Assembly (NCBI GenBank): GCA_028279585.1
Contig: JANQNL010000021.1
Location: forward strand, 1-38,960
Direction of reading: 5' to 3'
Length of the DNA: 38,960 bases
Source: Thermoplasmatota archaeon
Lineage (GTDB): Archaea; Thermoplasmatota; Penumbrarchaeia; JANQNL01
Numbering within the stretch: the stretch's first letter is position 1; each line of letters begins with the position of its first letter. A model generated the notes under the pieces. It searched no databases. It was not told the origin of the DNA and saw only the letters and a program-made list of their open reading frames with translations. Both the position numbers and the translations under genes were made by a program. Positions 31,638 through 38,244 of the stretch are shown here, piece after piece.

Positions 31638-32396
31638 TCAGAGCGAGCTGCAGACGGTGTCAAGGTTACACCGCATTTGTTCAATAGACCCAGCGATGAC
31701 GCTTGCGTTATCGTAGTTGTCGATGATCGAGCGGAGCTCATCCCTTGGAAGGTCCTCGAGCGATACGGATTCCTCTTGTATAGCTGGAAGTGCTCTGAGG
31801 ACGTTGTCCACGATGGTGATGGAAGCAGTCCTGGACGTTCTGGACAGAGGATTCAGATCGATGGTAATGACGGCCTTTCCCATAGCTCGAAGAGCTTGGG
31901 TTCGGTCACCATCTTCGAGGGGAACTATTACCACGTCCGCATCATAGATGCCTCCACGGGTGGCCTTCCCCCTCTCATGATCAAGGTTCGGGATCTGGCA
32001 GTCCGGCTCCATGCCGATGGGTGCTTCGATACCCTTGTTCACTAAATGCTCGAAGATCTTCTCCATGCGCTCTGGGGTCCTGTGGAACAGGTTGATCTCT
32101 ACCTTGCACTTGAGCGTCTTGGCAAGGTCCCTTACTTCTTCTGGACAGAGGACTGCGACGTTGCCGTTGACGGAAATGACCGGGTTCTCTGCTAAAATGA
32201 TGTGGGCTGCTGAGGCCTTGCACGCTTTCTGAGCCCAGTCGGTCGTGCATTCTCCGATGAGGTAATCGAAGGTCTCTCCACGCCCGTGGGCCACGAGGCC
32301 TTGCTTGGCCGTGATGCCCATCTCGATGCCCTTGACTATGCGCTCGCGGAGGAGCAGGGAGGTGTATCGGGGGTGGTCGGGGGTGGGGAGGGTCAT
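31638..32396 (-). CDS. 4-phosphopantoate--beta-alanine ligase (archaeal phosphopantothenate synthetase)
   Basis: A 252-residue enzyme that recognisably belongs to the archaeal-specific family joining 4-phosphopantoate with beta-alanine, using ATP, on the route to coenzyme A. Conserved blocks are HPRYTSLLLRERIVKGIEMG, GLVAHGRGETFDYLIGE, NPVISVNGNVAVLCPEE, EINLFHRTPERMEKIF, and VIVPLEDGDRTQALRAMGK followed by DLNPLSRTSRTASITIVDN. Length and motif order are normal for the family. In archaea it works with pantoate kinase in place of the bacterial PanC/PanK order; the kinase gene is not in this window. A TATA box about 25 bases before the ATG implies a leaderless mRNA. Confidence 0.95.
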   Translation of the reverse strand: MTLPTPDHPRYTSLLLRERIVKGIEMGITAKQGLVAHGRGETFDYLIGECTTDWAQKACKASAAHIILAENPVISVNGNVAVLCPEEVRDLAKTLKCKVEINLFHRTPERMEKIFEHLVNKGIEAPIGMEPDCQIPNLDHERGKATRGGIYDADVVIVPLEDGDRTQALRAMGKAVITIDLNPLSRTSRTASITIVDNVLRALPAIQEESVSLEDLPRDELRSIIDNYDNASVIAGSIEQMRCNLDTVCSSL

Positions 32397-32420
32397 GGTT
32401 TGAGGGATGGGAGATATTTG

Positions 32421-32430
32421 GTTTATAGAT
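32421..32430. promoter_or_regulatory. Near-palindromic TATA element, possibly bidirectional
   Basis: GTTTATAGAT reads ATCTATAAAC on the other strand, so either strand offers a TATA box. On the minus strand it is 25 bases before the CoA-ligase ATG. On the plus strand it would start an RNA near 32450-32455, just before the structured segment at 32461-32767. Confidence 0.5.
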
Positions 32431-32460
32431 AGCGATTATCTCCCATCACTCAAACACACA

Positions 32461-32767
32461 GCGCGGCGTGTTCGTCTGCGACGGTGAAGACGCGGGGGTG
32501 CTTGGATGTTTAGGTCGGAATGACGATCAGCCTAACATCCAAGCACTTCGTGAACTGCGCAGCAGTTTACGATTGTGTGCGGCAGTTTCTGATACTGATG
32601 GTATTGACGAAAGAAACTGACCGGACTGTTCAGTGTCCTGTTGGGCTTTACATAAGAACAAGACGAGTAGATTTCCTGCGTCGTACGGCGACGTAACGGA
32701 AATCTCTCGGTCCAGCTGCGTCAGGCCGTCGCTTGCTCTAGCGGCCGCGCGGACGGGGCAACTTTTT
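32461..32767 (+). ncRNA. Candidate structured non-coding RNA, unknown class
   Basis: Five stems fill this gene-free stretch. GCGCGGC (32461-32467) pairs with GCCGCGC (32744-32750) and closes the whole. Inside are a 16-pair stem with one bulge (32498-32514 with 32531-32546) and a 9-pair stem with a 3-base loop (32550-32570). Then come CGGCAGTTTCT with AGAAACTGACCG (32580-32623), and CGAG-T-AGATTTCC with GGAAATCTCTCG (32664-32709), which holds an inner CGTCG/CGACG helix. T5 at 32763-32767 could end it, converging on the tRNA-Gln terminator. A plus-strand TATA lies about 30 bases before. I looked for RNase P and SRP signature bases and did not find them. The strand is inferred from the TATA box and T-tract. 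Confidence 0.45.
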
Positions 32768-32798
32768 CTAAAGCTTACACTCGCTGAATAAGAAAAAG

Positions 32799-32871
32799 TA
32801 GCCCCGACCAGATTCGAACTGGCGTCCCCGGATCCAAAGTCCGAGATGGTTGACCGCTACACTACGGGGCT
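32799..32871 (-). tRNA. tRNA-Gln (anticodon UUG)
   Basis: The minus strand folds into a complete 73-base cloverleaf. Acceptor arms AGCCCCG and CGGGGCT pair in all seven positions, with discriminator A. The anticodon stem TCGGA/TCCGG encloses the loop CTTTGGA with anticodon TTG (plus-strand 32835-32837). The T-arm is GCCAG/CTGGT around TTCGAAT. No intron and no encoded CCA. A T-rich run (CTTTTTCTT) follows directly and should end transcription. It reads glutamine codons CAA, and CAG by wobble. Confidence 0.95.
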
Positions 32872-33009
32872 GTTGCGAATAGATTGCGTACGTAACGCAA
32901 CAGCCTCGGAGTGGGACATCCGCAGGAAAGGACACGAATGCCAACTATGCTTTCCTAAGGACGCCGCCGTATCCAACGGATGCGGCAGCGCTACGGGGCT
33001 ATTGCGAAT
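32862..33009. repeat. Repeats of the tRNA-Gln 5' end: possible old attachment site
   Basis: CTACGGGGCTGTTGCGAAT at 32862-32880 (spanning the tRNA 5' end) recurs as CTACGGGGCTATTGCGAAT at 32991-33009 with one mismatch. A third, inverted copy of its core (CGCAACAGCCTC, 32896-32907) lies between them, 18 bases from the first. The 110 bases between the direct copies hold two further hairpins (32924-32956 and 32966-32986) and no gene. Confidence 0.6.
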
Positions 33010-33162
33010 TGTTGGCCATGTGGGCACAATCCCGTTGTCGGAAGGGGATGCCTTCGAATCCATGGGGTTCACACCTCAGCCAGGTCTGGCATCATATGGT
33101 CTAATACTACCAAACTGCTGCCAGAGTTGCAGTGAATAATACCAACGATTTAACGGTTTGGG
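33010..33162. other. Gene-free spacer before the LysRS stop
   Basis: No convincing coding frame or RNA gene is seen. TCTGGC and GCCAGA near 33083-33125 could form a weak stem, possibly the end of the LysRS transcript. The open frame across 32846-33139 is an artefact of the tRNA and its repeat. Confidence 0.4.
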
Positions 33163-34791
33163 TCATCCCTGCAACCTGAATCGTTGTATCACAAAGTCCT
33201 TCTCCAGGGTCGAGAGGAAGTATCCCAGACGGGGGCCCCTCTCCTTTGCGAGAAGTGATTTGTATGCAGCCTTGAAGATAGCGCCGGACTTGACTCCAGC
33301 ATCCTCGGCCACGGTGTAGAAGGACTGATGAATGTTCTCTGCAGTCCATTCCTGTGGTTCCAAGATGTCTGCGAGCCTGGAGATCAAGTCCTTTTCCGAA
33401 TCTTCCAGACCTGAAACCAACTCGTCGGTCATCTCCTTTCGGACAGAGAACACAACTCCTTCGGGTGCGGAGTTCTCTATCCAGAACTTGACGCAATCCA
33501 ACCGGGTGTCGAATACCTTCCTGGAATGAACATCCAAGCTATCAATGTCCAATCCTTCTGCGCGCTGGATGATGACCTTGAGCTGCTCGAGGTCGTCAGT
33601 TAACTGTGATAGTGTCACCAGGTGACGGTATTGGATCTGCACAGGAGCAGTAAGACCAGAGGTATCCAAGACCATGTCCCCGCTCTCGTCGAACGAGAGC
33701 ATCTCTCGGACCTTGGCAACCTCGTCCAGATCGGAAAGGGACAGGACATACGTCCTTCTCTCCTCGGGTGTCTGGAAGCCTTCGTCACTTCCGTAGTACA
33801 CCCTCTCGTACCTGTCGAAGTCGTCGATGATGTTCAGCAGGCCAAGACCTGGGTCGAAGTCGATGTGCTTGACAGGCTTGTACTTCGCTATCAAGAACCG
33901 AAGTACCTCGGGCGGGGTCATCTTCAGCATCTGTTCGGCTGTGACCACAACTCCAGTTGAAGATGCCATCGCACCCTTGCCCTTGAGCTGGATCCATTCA
34001 TAGACCACAGGCTCCGGTGGTTCGTTGTCGAAGATCTGCTTCGCAAGCTCCGTCCCGGTCTCGTAGGACCCACCAGCTGCAGCGTGGTCCTTGCCGAAAG
34101 GCTCGCAAGTAACCCCCAGGTGGTCCCAACGAGCAGGCCAGTCTATCCTCCAGGGCAGCTTGCCCTCACCGAGCTCGATATTGGCCTGGCCGTCGTTACC
34201 GCACTTGTCGCAGTGGTAATCCACGAACGGTCGACTATAGGATGACGGCCGGGTATCTGTTATCGAACCGCAGTTCGAACAGATGGGGTTGTATGGGAAC
34301 CAGTTCTTGGGAAGTTCCCTTTTGGATATCGTCGTGATGATATTACGGCAAGTGTCGATGTTCGACAGGACCTTGTGGGTCCCCTCGGTATATTGACCGT
34401 CCTGATACATCTCATGGCTGAGCTTGGTCTCATGCTCCACTCCGAGCTTCTCCAGTGCCTGAAGGAACGGTTCCAGGAAGTGTTCTGCATAGGAGGAATG
34501 GTTACCACAAGGACAGGGGATGTTGCACAGAGGTTTCCCTACGTGCTCCGAGTAAGACTCGGGCAGGAACGGGTAGACCTTACGAAGTGGATCGATGGTG
34601 TCACCAATGTAGATCAACCGGACGTTCAGTCCGATGTCCTTGGCAGCCCTCTGGACAAGGTCACCAGTAAGGATCTCACGCATGTTACCCACATGGATGT
34701 GACCAGACGGTGTTATCCCTGTGGCAATGGTATGTTGCGCTCCCTCTGGAGCTTCTCGCAACCGCTTCGCTATGACATCAGCCCAATGCAT
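33163..34791 (-). CDS. lysS: Lysyl-tRNA synthetase, class I
   Basis: A 542-residue class I LysRS, the form found in most archaea and some bacteria and unrelated to the common class II enzyme. The HIGH motif reads HVGN at 33-36 (SGHIHVGNMREIL), and the KMSKS loop is GAMASSTG near residue 275. A zinc-ribbon-like insertion carries CSNCG and CDKCG, with further cysteines in CNIPCPCG. The ATG at 34791 is preferred over the ATG at 34863: MHWADVIAKRL is the family N-terminus, GGAGGGAAAGG lies before it, and the longer start would run 53 bases into gfcR. It lies 19 bases after gfcR on the same strand, so the two are probably co-transcribed. Confidence 0.95.
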   Translation of the reverse strand: MHWADVIAKRLREAPEGAQHTIATGITPSGHIHVGNMREILTGDLVQRAAKDIGLNVRLIYIGDTIDPLRKVYPFLPESYSEHVGKPLCNIPCPCGNHSSYAEHFLEPFLQALEKLGVEHETKLSHEMYQDGQYTEGTHKVLSNIDTCRNIITTISKRELPKNWFPYNPICSNCGSITDTRPSSYSRPFVDYHCDKCGNDGQANIELGEGKLPWRIDWPARWDHLGVTCEPFGKDHAAAGGSYETGTELAKQIFDNEPPEPVVYEWIQLKGKGAMASSTGVVVTAEQMLKMTPPEVLRFLIAKYKPVKHIDFDPGLGLLNIIDDFDRYERVYYGSDEGFQTPEERRTYVLSLSDLDEVAKVREMLSFDESGDMVLDTSGLTAPVQIQYRHLVTLSQLTDDLEQLKVIIQRAEGLDIDSLDVHSRKVFDTRLDCVKFWIENSAPEGVVFSVRKEMTDELVSGLEDSEKDLISRLADILEPQEWTAENIHQSFYTVAEDAGVKSGAIFKAAYKSLLAKERGPRLGYFLSTLEKDFVIQRFRLQG

Positions 34792-34810
34792 TGAACCCTT
34801 TCCCTCCAGT

Positions 34811-35401
34811 TCACACCACGGTGGTTCTGATAAGCGCTCGCAGAGGTACTCCGTTGACGTCATCCTTTGGTGTCTTGTTCACAAGAACCTGGATGAGAAC
34901 AGGCGTTGCACCCTGGTCTTCCAATGTCTCAATGGCACCGGCCATGGTCTTTCCGGTTCCGAGAACGTCGTCGAACAGTAGGACGTGCTTGCCGTCCAGT
35001 CCTGCGAAGTTCGAGGAGACCTTGCCCTTCTCGCCATCCTCCAGTGGAGGGGTGTATACTACGAGCTCGCATTCCAGAAGGTTTGCTATGTGGGTGGCGA
35101 TAGGGACACCGGTGGTTGCGACACCCAGGACAGTGTCTATTGTGAAGTCGTGCTTTTCGGACTCTTCCAGTGCAATGTCCACAAAGATGTCCGATACAAG
35201 CTTCATCCTGTAAGAATAAACTCCAATTGAACGCCATCCGATGTAGACGTCGGATGGTGGCTTCTCGGCCTTGACCCCGCGGGTCAGGAGCCACTTGACG
35301 GTCTCTGCGGAGAGATGGAGCTCGTCCTCTATCTCTGCCTCAGTGAGTCCTTGCTCCTTCATCTGACGGGCCTTGGTCACAAGACGCTCGATTCCATTCA
35401 T
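34811..35401 (-). CDS. gfcR: GfcR-type regulator (PyrE-like phosphoribosyltransferase fold with HTH)
   Basis: A 196-residue protein with an N-terminal helix-turn-helix (about 1-45, QGLTEAEIEDELHLSAETVK) joined to an orotate-phosphoribosyltransferase-like domain. The PRPP-binding loop is HVLLFDDVLGTGKTMAGA, around residues 137-154. In haloarchaea GfcR regulates sugar catabolism genes; whether it does so here is unknown, and a purine/pyrimidine phosphoribosyltransferase activity remains possible. GGTGA lies four bases before the ATG and a TATA box 30 bases before. The next gene on the strand is lysS. Confidence 0.85.
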   Translation of the reverse strand: MNGIERLVTKARQMKEQGLTEAEIEDELHLSAETVKWLLTRGVKAEKPPSDVYIGWRSIGVYSYRMKLVSDIFVDIALEESEKHDFTIDTVLGVATTGVPIATHIANLLECELVVYTPPLEDGEKGKVSSNFAGLDGKHVLLFDDVLGTGKTMAGAIETLEDQGATPVLIQVLVNKTPKDDVNGVPLRALIRTTVV

Positions 35402-35430
35402 GTTTTCACCGGCCCCTCAATAGGATTCCG

Positions 35431-35440
35431 GTTTTAAAGC
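35431..35440 (-). promoter_or_regulatory. TATA box for gfcR-lysS
   Basis: GCTTTAAAAC on the minus strand, 30 bases before the gfcR ATG. The divergent polyprenyl synthase TATA box lies about 50 bases away on the other strand. Confidence 0.5.
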
Positions 35441-35490
35441 TTTCTTACTAAGAAGGCCTCAAAAAGGTGTCGAATCCAGGGTGCATACAC

Positions 35491-35500
35491 CTTAAATAAT
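35491..35500 (+). promoter_or_regulatory. TATA box for the polyprenyl diphosphate synthase gene
   Basis: CTTAAATAAT lies about 58 bases before the ATG at 35558. This gives a leader of roughly 30 bases that contains the GAGGAGG ribosome site at 35544-35550. Confidence 0.5.
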
Positions 35501-35557
35501 GGTTGATTGTTCGGGTCTTACCCCGCCTGGGCACAGGTCCAAAGAGGAGGCCATGAC

Positions 35558-36601
35558 ATGAAAGATAGTTACTTCGAACAGCAGCTCGAGACTCTCAAGC
35601 CCAACGTCTGGAGGTATATCCAGGAGTATATTCCGGACAAGGACCCCATAGAGCATTATGTCATGGTCAAGGAGTATCCTCGAAGGCAGGGAAAGTATTT
35701 CCGTCCAGGCCTTGTCCTACTCTCCACCCAGATGCACGGGGGCGACCCAGACCAGGCACATTTGACCGCCGCTGCAATGCAGACGTCCGAGGACTGGATC
35801 CTGGTCCACGACGACCTGGAGGACCAGTCTGACGAGAGGCGCTCGGAGGAGAACGAGTACAGGCCCACGCTCCACAAGATCTACGGAGAAGGTCTGGCCA
35901 TCAACGCAGGGGACGCACTTCACATGATCATGTGGAAGATGCTCGGCGATAACGTCAGGAAGATGGGGGACGAGCGGGGATGGAAGATCTACGACAAGAT
36001 GTGTGACATGCTCCTCACGACGGCGGAGGGCCAGTATCACGAGCTAAGCTGGATAAGGGACAGGAGGGTACAGGTCACGGCCGAGGAATATTACAATATG
36101 ATCGACCTCAAAGCAGGTTATTACACTGTCATCGGTCCGCTTCAGCTCGGTGCAATGGTCGCTGGTGTCACAGATGATGCCAAGCTCGATAGCATCCGCG
36201 AGTGGGGGATACCGTTCGGTAGGGGCTTCCAGATCTGGGACGATGTCATGAACCTCACAGAGGACAGCAAGGTCCAGGGCAAGGAGAAGGGCGGGGATAT
36301 CCTCGAGGGCAAGAGGACATTGATCCTCATCCACCTTCTGGACAACTGCACTTCAGTAGAGAAGAGCTTCATCACCACTATCTTCTCAAAGGAGCGAGAG
36401 GAGAAGACCCTGGAAGAGAAGAACTACGTTCTCGACCTCATGAACAAGTATGGCTCCATCGAGTATGCTAAAAAGATCGCCAAGGACTATGCCGAGGATG
36501 CAAAGACCAAGTTCGATGCTAACACAGCAGACCTTCCCGAGACAAAGGCAAAGAAGATCATTCGGGGCGGTATCGATTTCGTGGTGAACAGGCACAACTA
36601 A
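35558..36601 (+). CDS. Polyprenyl diphosphate synthase (geranylgeranyl or farnesyl diphosphate synthase)
   Basis: A 347-residue trans-prenyltransferase. The first aspartate-rich motif is DDLED at 85-89, followed by the usual RR (DDLEDQSDERR). The second is DDVMN at 228-232, where the usual last aspartate is asparagine. KYFRPGLVLL carries the conserved arginine for diphosphate binding, and K-T-type contacts appear in GKRTLILIHLL. It condenses isopentenyl diphosphate with allylic primers to make the chains of archaeal ether lipids. A bulky tryptophan (W80) sits five residues before the first motif, a position that limits chain length in this family, so a C15 rather than C20 product is possible. 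The ATG at 35558 has GAGGAGG seven bases ahead. Confidence 0.9.
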   Translation: MKDSYFEQQLETLKPNVWRYIQEYIPDKDPIEHYVMVKEYPRRQGKYFRPGLVLLSTQMHGGDPDQAHLTAAAMQTSEDWILVHDDLEDQSDERRSEENEYRPTLHKIYGEGLAINAGDALHMIMWKMLGDNVRKMGDERGWKIYDKMCDMLLTTAEGQYHELSWIRDRRVQVTAEEYYNMIDLKAGYYTVIGPLQLGAMVAGVTDDAKLDSIREWGIPFGRGFQIWDDVMNLTEDSKVQGKEKGGDILEGKRTLILIHLLDNCTSVEKSFITTIFSKEREEKTLEEKNYVLDLMNKYGSIEYAKKIAKDYAEDAKTKFDANTADLPETKAKKIIRGGIDFVVNRHN

Positions 36602-36620
36602 GGCCAGACATTGAGCGACT

Positions 36621-36688
36621 TCGACGAATGCCGATAATTCTATACGACTATTATTATATATTACTAGTAGTTCTTATCGACGAATGCC
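36621..36688. repeat. 12-base direct repeat around the Xre-type promoter
   Basis: TCGACGAATGCC occurs at 36621-36632 and again at 36677-36688, where it covers the start codon of the regulator. The TATA box lies between the copies. The layout suits an autoregulatory operator, though chance or duplication of the start region is possible. Confidence 0.4.
36651..36663 (+). promoter_or_regulatory. Strong TATA box for the Xre-type regulator
   Basis: TTATTATATATTA ends 20 bases before the ATG at 36684. No Shine-Dalgarno is present, so the transcript is probably leaderless. Confidence 0.6.
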
Positions 36689-37436
36689 AAGCAAGACCTA
36701 TACCACTACTCAGGCCTTGAAAGAGCAGCTCGCAGAAAAGATGGCGGGTGAGATAACACTATCTCCAGAGCCCGGAAAGACCATCAAGAAGTGGCGCGAG
36801 AAGTTCAAGATCTCGCAGCAGGCCCTTTCTAAGACCCTTGGGACATCAGCTTCTGTCATATCCGATTACGAGTCCGGAAGGAGGAAGTCCCCAGGCGTTA
36901 ACACCGTTGCCAGGATAATCGAGGGATTACTGGCAATAGACGAAGAAAGGGGCGCGCCGGTGATGAAACAGTACACCCTGGCCACAGCCTCGGATGCCAT
37001 CTACGACATCAAGGAGTTCTCACGCGGGATATCTTCAAGGGAGTTCATGGAGACCATACAGGGTGACTTCATATTACCGCCTGAGGAGTATGTGAAGGTC
37101 TTCACCACCCACGAGTACCTGCATGGTTACACTGTTATTGACAGCCTAAAGGCCATCATCAGGTTCTCATCGGCTGACTATCTCAAGATCTACGGTTGGT
37201 CCACAGAGAGGGCCCTGTTCTTCACTGGAGTGGAGTTCGGAAGGTCACCTATGATCGCCATTAGGGCGCATCCGATGAAGCCGGCCATGGTCGTCTACGT
37301 CAAGCCAGAGAGGGTGGACAAGCTCGCCATCAAGCTTGCAGAGATGGAGGGTATCATCCTTGCTATTACAGAGCTGGACGTCGATCCGCTCATCGAGCGG
37401 TTGAACATGCTTTATCGGGATTACATCAGACACTGA
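36684..37436 (+). CDS. Xre-type helix-turn-helix regulator with archaeal C-terminal domain
   Basis: A 250-residue regulator. Residues about 30-88 form a Cro/CI-type HTH: TIKKWREKFKISQQALSKTL then SASVISDYESGRRKSPG. The C-terminal domain (about 110-250, with HEYLHGYTVIDSLKAIIRFS and AIRAHPMKPAMVVYVKPERV) is of the kind found in a conserved archaeal regulator family and may sense a ligand. An almost bare start with TATA 20 bases upstream indicates a leaderless message. It is followed 10 bases later by the acyl-CoA catabolic genes, so it may control them; no effector is evident. Confidence 0.85.
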   Translation: MPSKTYTTTQALKEQLAEKMAGEITLSPEPGKTIKKWREKFKISQQALSKTLGTSASVISDYESGRRKSPGVNTVARIIEGLLAIDEERGAPVMKQYTLATASDAIYDIKEFSRGISSREFMETIQGDFILPPEEYVKVFTTHEYLHGYTVIDSLKAIIRFSSADYLKIYGWSTERALFFTGVEFGRSPMIAIRAHPMKPAMVVYVKPERVDKLAIKLAEMEGIILAITELDVDPLIERLNMLYRDYIRH

Positions 37437-37446
37437 GCGTGGACCA

Positions 37447-38244
37447 ATGGGAGAGGAGTTCGATTACAATTCTATAGATGTGGATGTCAATGAAGACATG
37501 GTCCAGGTGACACTGTCCAGGCCAGAGATCCATAACGCTTTCGACGACGTTTTCGTCTCAGAGCTCAAGGACTGTTTCGACAGGCTGAGCGAGATGGAAG
37601 ATGTCAGAGCGGTTGTGCTTACAGGTGAGGGGAAGTCCTTCTGCGCAGGTGCAGATCTGAACTGGATGAGGAGGATGGCTGACTATGATGAGTCTGAGAA
37701 CTACAGGGACTCGCTGGAGCTTGCTGGCATGTTCAAGTCCATCCATTCATGCTCGAAGCCTGTGCTGGGGTTGATCAACGGAAGTGCTTTCGGCGGAGGT
37801 GTGGGTCTGGTCGCATGTTGTGATTATGTTGTCTGTGCTCCAGATGCGTTGTTGAGCCTATCCGAGGTAAACCTCGGCATAGCGCCTTCTGTGATCTCAC
37901 CTTACATCCTTGCTAGAGTATCTGAGGCCAAGGCCAGATGGTTGTTCATCTCTGGCGAGAGGGTGAGTGCAGAAGAAGCTCACCGAATAGGCCTGGTGGA
38001 TGCGGTCGCAGATGGAGAGCAGGCTTGGGATATCATTCGTACAAAGATCAAGTTCCTTAGGTCCTCGGGACCAATAGCGATCGCCAAGAACAAGGAGCTC
38101 GTAGAGCTCAACAAGACCGTTTCTGGCGATGAGCTGACCAAGAAGACAGCAGCGTTCATCGCAGAGCTGCGGGTGTCCGACGAAGGACAGGAAGGATTGA
38201 CGGCGTTCCTGGAAAAGAGAAAGCCAGCATGGAGGGAGAAGTAG
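37447..38244 (+). CDS. Enoyl-CoA hydratase/isomerase family, methylglutaconyl-CoA hydratase-like
   Basis: A 265-residue crotonase-fold enzyme. The CoA/oxyanion-hole segments are SFCAGADLNWMRRMADY (about 66-82) and NGSAFGGGVGLVACCDY, and the catalytic glutamate is in LSEVNLGIAPS. The stretch GADLNWMRRM is characteristic of methylglutaconyl-CoA hydratases of leucine breakdown, which hydrate 3-methylglutaconyl-CoA to HMG-CoA. The overlap with a downstream biotin carboxylase, as in methylcrotonyl-CoA carboxylase operons, supports this. General enoyl-CoA hydratase activity remains possible. It follows the Xre-type regulator by 10 bases. Confidence 0.88.
   Translation: MGEEFDYNSIDVDVNEDMVQVTLSRPEIHNAFDDVFVSELKDCFDRLSEMEDVRAVVLTGEGKSFCAGADLNWMRRMADYDESENYRDSLELAGMFKSIHSCSKPVLGLINGSAFGGGVGLVACCDYVVCAPDALLSLSEVNLGIAPSVISPYILARVSEAKARWLFISGERVSAEEAHRIGLVDAVADGEQAWDIIRTKIKFLRSSGPIAIAKNKELVELNKTVSGDELTKKTAAFIAELRVSDEGQEGLTAFLEKRKPAWREK

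Noticed and set aside
32461..32767. RNase P RNA or SRP RNA identity for the structured segment
   Set aside because: Size fits, but the conserved core bases of either RNA (GGAAAGTCC-like, GGAAGGAAGC-like) were not found on either strand by eye; left as unknown class.
32846..33139. 97-residue plus-strand open frame with an internal repeat (GLLRI twice)
   Set aside because: It runs antisense over tRNA-Gln, and its repeated motif is the translated tRNA-end duplication; no ribosome site or coding pattern.
34792..34863. Longer LysRS starting at 34863
   Set aside because: Would overlap gfcR by 53 bases and add residues not typical of class I LysRS; the ATG at 34791 has a ribosome site and the family N-terminus.
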